Position numbers and translations under genes: made by a program
Shown: piece by piece, positions 17,918 through 24,844 of the stretch
Layout of the letters: every line of letters starts with the position of its first letter
How positions within the stretch are numbered: the first letter of the stretch is position 1
NCBI GenBank assembly: GCA_032718475.1
Contig: JAUCBJ010006675.1
Location: 1 to 24,844 of the forward strand
DNA: 24,844 nt
Direction of reading: 5' to 3'
From: Nemertoderma westbladi
Taxonomy: Eukaryota > Xenacoelomorpha > Nemertodermatida > Nemertodermatidae
The notes under the pieces: generated by a model
Seen by the model: only the letters and a program-made list of their open reading frames with translations
Told to the model about the DNA's origin: nothing
Databases searched by the model: none

Positions 17918-18735
17918 GGTTGCTCCCAGCTACCGCCCCTCCATGGGCTGTCTGGTGGGTTAAATCTCCATGCAATGCGTCGAGGTAGCAACTCTTTCTC
18001 AATCTGCTCGTTATCGATTTTGTTCAACGATCTATTTATTTCATTGTTTCCACCAACAAAGTTTGACCCTTTGTCAGAATAGAATGCCTTGACCAATCCT
18101 CGTCTACCAATAAATCTACGTAATGCTAATATGAATGAGTTGGTAGACATGTCGGCTACTCGCTCTATATGTATGGCTCGACTCGCCATACATATAAAAA
18201 TAACCCCCCACCTCTTTATCATACTGCGACCCCTTTTTGTTTCGATGGGACCAAAACAGTCTAGGCCAGTGTGTGTGAATGGTGGTTGATGGCTCTGTAC
18301 GCGCGCTAATGGTAAGTCACTCATCTCCTGTTTCCCAACTCTGGCTTGTAGTTTCTTACAAGTTATACAATGATCTAGTACAGACTTGAGTGCGTTATTT
18401 GGTTTCAATAACACAAAACGCTGTCTTACCTGCGACAAACAATGAGATCTACCAGAGTGTTTGAGTTTCATGTGAGCATCGAGAATCATTGAACTCTGTA
18501 GTTCCAAATGGTGTGGAATCATGATTGGATACAAGTAATCAGTTCTTAGATCTGCCGCTTGGAGGCGGGATTTGTGGCAAATAAGACCTCTATGAATAGT
18601 GGGACTCCACTTTGTAAGGGGTGATGACGTCACAGGTCGTCTACTAGCGATTAACTGATATTCGCGACTAAATTCACGTTGCTGAAAATGTTTTATTATA
18701 TCCAATTCCGATCTGTCTACTTCCTCTATACTCAA
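17893..18735 (-). pseudogene. BEL/Pao integrase, C-terminally truncated
   Basis: 280 codons in this frame. The integrase should cut target DNA and join the retrotransposon ends. The zinc-binding HHCC domain is present (H88-x4-H93, C123-x2-C126). The catalytic triad is D159 (GLDCFGPI), D221 (YSDKGSNF) and E271 (GGSWE). After E271 the sequence runs directly into tandem repeat DNA and a stop, so the C-terminal DNA-binding region is lost. The frame differs from the pol frame upstream; the switch lies in a short A-run near 18739-18742. The start assigned here is only the first ATG of the frame: in the intact element this is part of the pol polyprotein. Confidence 0.85.
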
Positions 18736-21700
18736 TCGTTTTATGTTTACTTAGGTATGCTTGTCTGTCAGCTAGAAAAATTACATAACGGCGTAACCAG
18801 GCCATCTTACGACAAGCGTCTGTCCAAGAAGATGTGGGATTAATTATCTGATCGTAGACCCATCTTTTTGTGTCTGCAGGAAGGTCTATCGGCCGAGGTA
18901 TTACTTTAGATTTATCTGGTTCCAAAATACCACTCTCATCTTTATTTTTCTGGTGTTTACTTACCAGATCTACATTTGGATTAACTTCCAAAGGTTGTCC
19001 ACCATCGAAATATAGTTTCTTCTTGTCTATAGTATTTATATTAATTTCTGTAGGTTCAATATTTCTACTTGGATCATCTATATGACTGTTAAGATCTACT
19101 GGAGTGGCGGTGGGTACATTTGGTGTAAGCTGTACCGAGTTGTTTAGGTCTATTATTACTGAGGGGAGGTCGTTATCCATTAATGGTCGGTTTCGCAACC
19201 TGCCACGCCAAAGATCATTTGGGGTAGTTTGCATAAAACAACTCTGCTCTAACCCTTTATCTAAAATGTTGTCCATCTCGGAGTCTATAACTGTTTCTTT
19301 CTTTGTTACTATTCCTGTTTCCCGACTGAGAAAATCTGCTGAAGCCTTAGCTTTAGATTTTGTAATCTTCTCGACCTTGATCTCAGCATCATTGGGTAGG
19401 GTGCCCGATTGGCAGTTGAAAATACGTGGCCAACAATCGATTGGTCTTGACAAGAAAACTGGACCATGTAACCAAAATTCTCTAACATCCGATTGTACAA
19501 AATCTCTTGGCATCATACCTCGAGACGCCATATCCGCTGGGTTTATATTGCCAGGACAGTGTCTCCAGTCTTCTTTGAGTGATGAGTCAAGAATCTCTGC
19601 CGTTCTATTTGTTATAAAAGTCTTAAACTGAACGTCATCTCTATTTATATAGATCAGTACTAGCGTCGCATCAGTCCAAAAAAATGTCTTCAAGTTAGTG
19701 TCCAACTCTCGCTTGATTGTCCTGGCGACTCCTACTGATATAGTGGCAGCTTGTAACTCGGCTCTAGGGTTGTTCATATATTTTGTAGGTCGAGTTTTTG
19801 CTCTAGAGTTAACGAATGAGGTTTCGAAAACTCCAGGGTTTACCTCTCTTCTAATATATGCTACCATACCTAGTCCGTTTTCGCTTGCATCACTAAAACA
19901 GTGAAGCTCTAAAGTAGATGGAAATGTGGCTTGTCTGGGGAAGTAAACTCTGGGAATGTTCAAATTCCTTAGTTCGGGTAACTGATCCTCCCACTTTCGC
20001 CACTCTATTGCCACATTTGAATCGATTGGCTCATCCCACTGTACTCCACTCATCCAGATTTTACGTAGGTAAATCCTCGCTTGGAGTACAACAGGACTTA
20101 TAAAACATAGCGGGTCAAATAATCGACTCATTGTTGATAAACAGATGCGCTTGGTGAGCATCTTGTTTTGTGACAAGGTTCGAACACGTACCTGAAAATT
20201 ATCAGTATTTGGGTCCCACACAAGACCAAGTACCTTAGCAACTGGAATAGGATCTGATCCCAACTCAATCGGACCGCTCCCACGATCTTCGACCGGGAAA
20301 GAGGCTAATAGTTCAGGTGAATTCGACTTGAACTTGGTCAGTCGAAATCCTCCAGTTGCTAAGCATTTCTGTAGTCCATGTGCGATCTCTATTCCATTGT
20401 CTACGGAATCACAACTCACCAGTCCATCATCCATGTAAAAATCTCTAATCACGGCTAAGATAACAGCGTAATTAAAATTACCTATCTGTTTCTTTGCACA
20501 CTGTTTCATAACGTATAAGCACCCATTTGGACTGTCACGGGCCCCAAATATTCTTACCAACATTTGGTAAATCACTGGGTCTCCTGATAAGTCTTCATTG
20601 GGATACCATAAAAACCGTAAGCTGTCCCGGTCGCATTCTAATGCCTGTACCTGGTGGAACATGGCTTCCACATCACACGTGAATGCCACAGTGTTCTGTC
20701 GAAACCGCATTAGTATGCCAATCAATGAATTATTCTGATTTGGGCCGTCCATCAATTCTGTATTAAGTGACTGTCCTAAGTATAGTAAACTACAGTCGTT
20801 TACTACTCTTACCTGTCCAGGTTTTTCGGGATGTGTCACGTAATGGTGAGGTAAATAGTAGGTCTGATCTGTAGTAATCTCAGGATGCTCCATTTTCCTT
20901 GCATATCCATTTTCTAGATATTTATTTATTTGTGTACGGTATTGTTGATGTACCGTCTCGTTCCTTAGGAGGCGCTGTCTAACTGACTTGAGTCGTTTCA
21001 ATGCTAGTGAATAATTGTTTCTCAACTTGGGCCTTTCATTCCGCCACAGCATGCCAACTTCAAAGTGTCCGTTTGGAAGCTTCTTGAGAGTTTTGTCCAT
21101 GATGTCTAAAGACTTTCTTTCATTGGCAGACATAGAGAGGTCGTAACTATTTGGCTCAACTGCATCTTGTTCTAACCAGTTTAAAGTTTTGAGGTCCATT
21201 TGTCTATCTATTTCAATTAAATCGTAAGCTTCTCTCAATGCTTCTTCTTCTATCTCATTGCTTTCAATACATTTTAATGCGTTTTGTCTGGTCAATACAT
21301 TGCAATTTGCAAAAAACGATGTAGTCTCTACATATTCGCTAGATCCAGGCTCCATACTTATAGGTTTGTTTTGGTCTGCAGTGAAATCCACATCGTGGTA
21401 TTGTTCTGGGTAGTTAAAACGGAAGATGCCATCCATTTTCCTAGAGTCGGTAGAGCTAATTTCACTGATGCAAAACTCACTTTCTAAATCACTTGGTTCA
21501 CTTACCTCCGATTTGGTATCAGTTGCTAAGATTCCAACTTCCTTGCTAGGCAACATATTACACATAGCTACGTCGTTGTTGTAACTACTCCATTTATTTG
21601 GAAACCTAGTATACCACCCTAATATTGTTCTGTTTGCATATGGTTCACCAGGCATAAATTCTACAGGTCTAGTTTCCCAAACCTGATGGGCTGTGAATAT

Positions 21701-22660
21701 ATCAGTTCCAATGATCATCGCAATATTGCGATAATTTACTCTACATTCTGGAATATCTAACTGTGAAATATATTCTCTTTCCAATTTGTTTGGTAAGGAT
21801 ACCGATCCTAATAATTGTGTAAAATCTCTTATAGCTGCAAACTGAACGTCCTGCAATGGAAGATAATTGAGTTCCCTGGCGCTATGGTGTTGTCTAGGTA
21901 ACAGTGAGTCCAATGTTAGCGTCACATGTTTAATCGATACTAATTTCCTACCATGAAGAGACCCAATGTCCATCATATCTGATCTTGCATTTCGGATATT
22001 TGTTACCACACTGGCAATTTCTTCATCCACATAACTATGACTAGAAGCCGGATCCATAAGGCAATATATCCGTTTTGATCCTAACTCACCACTAATTCTG
22101 ATCGGAACCACACTGAACGAACTTGTTTGTGCTCGAGTAAGAAATGTAGCATTGTGAGTGGTATCGTATTCAGAGACACCAGTCCCAACATCACTTGGTA
22201 CACCTAAATATCCTTCTTCGCACGAAGATCCAGATTGATTATCATACTCATCAGGTCCTATTCCAGTAAATGTCACATTTCTATTTGGCTCGGTTGAAGT
22301 TATAATCTTGTAGTTGGGATGTTCAGCTAGGTATTGTTTAGTAGGGGTATGCTGTCGAGTATGTAGGAGTCTGTGGTGCAGTCTGCCACAGTCTGGACAC
22401 CCCTTCGTTGTAGCACTAGCTGTGCATGCTCTACGTTTGTGACCCGCACCTAGGCACTTCCAACAAGCATCTAAACTTCTAATTGCCAAACGACGTTTTT
22501 CGACATCTAGTTTACAGAATAGATTACAATTGCCCAATTTGTGATCGTTGTATTTCTGAAATTGTTGGTGACAATATTGGCACCCTCTAAAATCTGCCGA
22601 TAATGTCTGAGATTGTGCTGGATTGATCCTATGGGTGCAGCTACCTTGAGTGTGTCGTCT
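18674..22660 (-). CDS. BEL/Pao pol: protease, reverse transcriptase, RNase H
   Basis: One frame open for about 1,328 codons from the TAG at 22661 to the stop at 18674. Positions below count from the codon at 22537. A first zinc motif, C-x2-C, lies just upstream. A CCHC knuckle follows (C25, C28, H33, C38), then a second C-x2-C with HHRLLH. The protease has LMDPASSHSYV with D162. RT shows RVVNDCS (577-583), motif A with D622 (CDVEAMFHQ) and YMDD at 701-704. The Pao domain linking RT and RNase H includes KVLGLVWDP (768-776). RNase H has D883, E927, D956 and D1002. The catalytic residues of RT and RNase H are all present. The frame ends early because of the shift before integrase. Confidence 0.9.
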   Translation of the reverse strand, partial: RRHTQGSCTHRINPAQSQTLSADFRGCQYCHQQFQKYNDHKLGNCNLFCKLDVEKRRLAIRSLDACWKCLGAGHKRRACTASATTKGCPDCGRLHHRLLHTRQHTPTKQYLAEHPNYKIITSTEPNRNVTFTGIGPDEYDNQSGSSCEEGYLGVPSDVGTGVSEYDTTHNATFLTRAQTSSFSVVPIRISGELGSKRIYCLMDPASSHSYVDEEIASVVTNIRNARSDMMDIGSLHGRKLVSIKHVTLTLDSLLPRQHHSARELNYLPLQDVQFAAIRDFTQLLGSVSLPNKLEREYISQLDIPECRVNYRNIAMIIGTDIFTAHQVWETRPVEFMPGEPYANRTILGWYTRFPNKWSSYNNDVAMCNMLPSKEVGILATDTKSEVSEPSDLESEFCISEISSTDSRKMDGIFRFNYPEQYHDVDFTADQNKPISMEPGSSEYVETTSFFANCNVLTRQNALKCIESNEIEEEALREAYDLIEIDRQMDLKTLNWLEQDAVEPNSYDLSMSANERKSLDIMDKTLKKLPNGHFEVGMLWRNERPKLRNNYSLALKRLKSVRQRLLRNETVHQQYRTQINKYLENGYARKMEHPEITTDQTYYLPHHYVTHPEKPGQVRVVNDCSLLYLGQSLNTELMDGPNQNNSLIGILMRFRQNTVAFTCDVEAMFHQVQALECDRDSLRFLWYPNEDLSGDPVIYQMLVRIFGARDSPNGCLYVMKQCAKKQIGNFNYAVILAVIRDFYMDDGLVSCDSVDNGIEIAHGLQKCLATGGFRLTKFKSNSPELLASFPVEDRGSGPIELGSDPIPVAKVLGLVWDPNTDNFQVRVRTLSQNKMLTKRICLSTMSRLFDPLCFISPVVLQARIYLRKIWMSGVQWDEPIDSNVAIEWRKWEDQLPELRNLNIPRVYFPRQATFPSTLELHCFSDASENGLGMVAYIRREVNPGVFETSFVNSRAKTRPTKYMNNPRAELQAATISVGVARTIKRELDTNLKTFFWTDATLVLIYINRDDVQFKTFITNRTAEILDSSLKEDWRHCPGNINPADMASRGMMPRDFVQSDVREFWLHGPVFLSRPIDCWPRIFNCQSGTLPNDAEIKVEKITKSKAKASADFLSRETGIVTKKETVIDSEMDNILDKGLEQSCFMQTTPNDLWRGRLRNRPLMDNDLPSVIIDLNNSVQLTPNVPTATPVDLNSHIDDPSRNIEPTEININTIDKKKLYFDGGQPLEVNPNVDLVSKHQKNKDESGILEPDKSKVIPRPIDLPADTKRWVYDQIINPTSSWTDACRKMAWLRRYVIFLADRQAYLSKHKTIEYRGSRQIGIGYNKTFSAT

Positions 22661-22959
22661 CTAGTGCTTCCCAGAGAGTTATAAGTCCTAGGTTGTTCTG
22701 CTGAGAAAGCCACTTTCGATTTTAAAACTGAAACTTTCTGATCTCTGTGCAAATATTCTTCAGAATAGTTAGACCGCAGCTCAGACTCTGCTTCCATCTT
22801 TATAATGTTGTAGATATGTTTCAAAGACACCTTTTCTCCTCTGTCCTCAATCTTACTCTCTAACTTTCTCCACTTCTGACGGTGTCTAATACTCAGCCGC
22901 TTAACTACTTCTTTTAGTATGTCTGGCCTCTCACCATAAGACTCGCATCCAAGTGTGGG
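22507..22959 (-). pseudogene. BEL/Pao gag, segment after the in-frame stop
   Basis: This is the same frame as the main gag ORF, resumed directly after the TAG at 22960-22962. It continues the gag-like fold (ERPDILKEVVKRLS, RQKWRKLESKI, VSLKHIYNII) typical of the end of the DUF1759 region in BEL/Pao elements. It loses coherence after about 22660, where the continuing homology moves to the pol frame. Confidence 0.75.
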
Positions 22960-22962
22960 CTA
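22960..22962 (-). other. In-frame TAG interrupting BEL/Pao gag
   Basis: The stop follows CAG GTT and precedes CCC ACA in the same frame. Family-like sequence is present on both sides. It is most simply a nonsense mutation. Stop-codon readthrough exists in some retroelements, but BEL/Pao normally uses one uninterrupted frame. Confidence 0.75.
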
Positions 22963-24843
22963 AACCTGCAGCGCATTATTGATCTCATCTGCTAATTTTA
23001 ATAAACCAGCACTATCTGTCGCTGGATTACCACTTGTTAACTCATCTGCTATAGACCTAGCCATTTTAGTGCTCCCACCATAGACCTTTGTTAATCTATC
23101 GTAAGCAAGTTGAAATGCCCTAGGATTGCCTGTGTAGGTGTCTGCTAAAATACGTGGTTCTTTGTCAAGTAACTGGAACAAATAATTAAACTTTTCTGTC
23201 GGAGTAAAGTCTTGTGCCGCTATTTGTGTCTCCACATAGTTACTAAAAGTACGCCAATACTTTGCATTACCAGTAAATCTTGGTGGTTTCTGTGGCGGCA
23301 ATCCTTGCCTTGCAGCAAAGCGCGCTATTTCCTCAGCAATATCTGGTTTTACCTTACAAGCTACCATTGGCTCAGTTTGTACTGGTTCAAAGTCTACAGT
23401 TTGTCTCGTGTGACTTAGTCGATTTTTCGAAATATTCCCCAGTTTACTAGGCCTCTTTTCTACCTTGGTTATGCTGTCCTCACTGTCCGTCCTGAAGTTA
23501 TTGTCAATAAATATCACCTTAGGATTAGTCGGCATATAATCTCCTTCTTCATCTACATTATCATATTCATTGTACTCAGCATTCGCATTTCGCCGAGCTG
23601 CTATCCGTTGTCGTTCTATTCGTTCTTCAGATCGAGTAACTCGATCGTCAACACGCTGTATAGCTCCTTGAACTTCTCTTACAATCCTCATTACAGGCTC
23701 GTTACCCTTCGCAATCGCTTCCTGTACTACTTGTCCAATGGGAAACTTTGGTTCTATAGGTGTATCGGGATTTGGTTGAATATGACTAACATCTCTCGGG
23801 TATAACTCCCCAGATGCATAATGTTCCCCCTCCTCCTTTGTTATAAAGTTTTCTATTGAATGTGTGGCTCGCTCCGCTCCCATAGGGAACAATGGCACTC
23901 TAACACTAGTTTCCCTTTCTTCCGGGTTCACTGGAGTTGACTTCATCTTATTGGCTATGTTTGGTTGTTCCGTATTTAGACCTATTCGATTTCCTCTTAA
24001 CTTAATGTTATTTCTTAATTTGATGTCATCATGTCTTTTCTGATAATCTTGAAGTGCTATCTCCGCTGGATCAGTACTTTGAGCACCCTTGGCCATCATA
24101 TCGTGAAAATGAGTCTTGAATGACGTCATCATATGTTGGTCAGCCGTAGTGTCTCCAGAGTTTCTCCCAGTATTAAATCTAATGACTGAAGATTCAAACT
24201 TATCGAATCTTTTTAAAAAAGACTGGGCCCTTTCCAGTCCCTTTGAGGTTTCCAAATCTTCTTTCTCTAAAATTATACGTCTTTGAACATCAGTAATAGC
24301 GTCTTGCTTACTCTGATATTCTAAAATTTGCTGTCTTCTTTGCTGTTCTAGAACCATGGTCGCCTTTCGCGCTTCTAAATGTTCGCGCTTATTTGCAATT
24401 AGCTTCTCCCGCTCTGCTTGCCTTAATTTATCTGCATTCCGATCTCGCTCATCATCTGCAGCTCGTTTTACTCTTAAACGCTCCAGCTCCAATAAATAAG
24501 CATCTTGAATGCGTTTGGTGACACGTTCCCGTTCAGCCCGTTCATCTTCGCGCTTTAAGCGTGCAATTTCTTCTTCTCGTGCTAATCGCTTCTCATTTGC
24601 TTCGCGATCTCGACGGACAGTTTCTAACTCTGCTTCTATACGCAAGCGCTCCAGTTCTGCTACACGTTCACGCTCAATCCGATTTGTATTCGTTTCAGCC
24701 GTCTGTTGGTTTATTTCCTCCAAGTTCATCTGTTGCATATCTCGGGTTAAGTTTAACACCTCTTCTACTTCTTCTGATAACTGTTGATCTGCTAATTGGC
24801 AACGATCTGCTTCCTTCTGCTCAGCAATGAGCCTAGCCTGCTC
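22960..24843 (-). CDS. BEL/Pao gag, partial (5' end beyond window)
   Basis: The frame is open from the right edge to a TAG at 22960. The first in-window ATG/GTG codons are therefore internal. Gag forms the particle that packages element RNA. The N-terminal half is a long highly charged coiled coil rich in E, R, K and A (heptad-like ERER.AELERL, EEEIARLKRED). The C-terminal part is a DUF1759-type domain with PPRFTGNAKYWRTF, FNYLFQLLDKEPR, AYDRLTKVYGG and LLKLADEINN. The family's homology clearly continues past the TAG in the same frame, so this stop is internal. The plus-strand open frames over the coiled coil are antisense shadows. Confidence 0.88.
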   Translation of the reverse strand, partial: EQARLIAEQKEADRCQLADQQLSEEVEEVLNLTRDMQQMNLEEINQQTAETNTNRIERERVAELERLRIEAELETVRRDREANEKRLAREEEIARLKREDERAERERVTKRIQDAYLLELERLRVKRAADDERDRNADKLRQAEREKLIANKREHLEARKATMVLEQQRRQQILEYQSKQDAITDVQRRIILEKEDLETSKGLERAQSFLKRFDKFESSVIRFNTGRNSGDTTADQHMMTSFKTHFHDMMAKGAQSTDPAEIALQDYQKRHDDIKLRNNIKLRGNRIGLNTEQPNIANKMKSTPVNPEERETSVRVPLFPMGAERATHSIENFITKEEGEHYASGELYPRDVSHIQPNPDTPIEPKFPIGQVVQEAIAKGNEPVMRIVREVQGAIQRVDDRVTRSEERIERQRIAARRNANAEYNEYDNVDEEGDYMPTNPKVIFIDNNFRTDSEDSITKVEKRPSKLGNISKNRLSHTRQTVDFEPVQTEPMVACKVKPDIAEEIARFAARQGLPPQKPPRFTGNAKYWRTFSNYVETQIAAQDFTPTEKFNYLFQLLDKEPRILADTYTGNPRAFQLAYDRLTKVYGGSTKMARSIADELTSGNPATDSAGLLKLADEINNALQV

Positions 24844-24844
24844 A

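Larger units (their letters stand above)
17918..24844 (-). mobile_element. BEL/Pao LTR retrotransposon, incomplete
   Basis: Minus-strand order is gag, zinc knuckles, aspartic protease, RT, RNase H, integrase, which is the BEL/Pao plan. The 5' LTR and the start of gag lie beyond the right edge. At the 3' side the copy stops just after the catalytic glutamate of the integrase. The integrase C-terminus and 3' LTR are missing, replaced by a 20-bp tandem array. Lesions are a stop codon at 22960-22962, a frame change at about 22600-22660 and a one-base shift near 18739-18742. With these it cannot be autonomous, although long intact stretches show it is fairly young. Confidence 0.9.

Noticed and set aside
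24509-24830. Ser/Arg-rich and Leu-rich plus-strand frames
   Set aside because: Antisense reflections of the E/R-rich gag coiled coil on the minus strand.

Overview
The window looks like AT-rich nuclear DNA of an animal, most likely a marine invertebrate. The evidence is spliceosomal introns with metazoan GT-AG sites, a calmodulin/troponin C-type EF-hand gene, a C2H2 zinc-finger exon ending in corepressor-type PxDLS motifs, a BEL/Pao retrotransposon, LINE fragments, mariner-type and foldback DNA elements, and scattered AGGCCTA words common in marine invertebrate genomes. I cannot name a species or phylum.

Layout. 1-2860 is non-coding and carries a 5'-truncated LINE copy (about 935-1593, minus strand) between 32-bp direct repeats, then a GC-rich block of unknown nature. 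2863-3797 is a 38-bp tandem array split by a 708-bp mariner-type MITE. 4241-5257 is a foldback element built from 15-bp subrepeats, with a second 15-bp palindromic array nested in its left arm. 6690-7440 is a decayed LINE reverse transcriptase, and 7448-8444 is a long-armed inverted-repeat element. 9048-11779 (plus strand) is a complete three-exon EF-hand gene of 162 codons. Its first intron ends in about twenty 39-bp repeats, each carrying its own branch-point and acceptor sequence. 11820-13960 is non-coding. 13961-14584 holds a second LINE copy flanked by 39-bp palindromic units. 15019-16477 (minus strand) is the terminal exon of a C2H2 zinc-finger gene with a 30-bp coding minisatellite and two PIDLS motifs. 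17918-24844 (minus strand) is most of a BEL/Pao retrotransposon. It runs off the right edge, is truncated at its 3' side in a 20-bp tandem array, and is broken by one stop codon and two frame changes.

The two host genes face each other (plus-strand EF-hand gene, minus-strand zinc-finger gene), with poly(A) signals pointing into the repeat-filled gap between them. The BEL/Pao copy lies upstream of the zinc-finger terminal exon in the same orientation, so it may sit inside an intron of that gene. No CRISPR array, rRNA, convincing tRNA or bacterial-type gene was seen. The most unusual structure is the intron minisatellite at 9784-10565, in which every unit is a GT...AG cassette with a perfect TACTAAC box.
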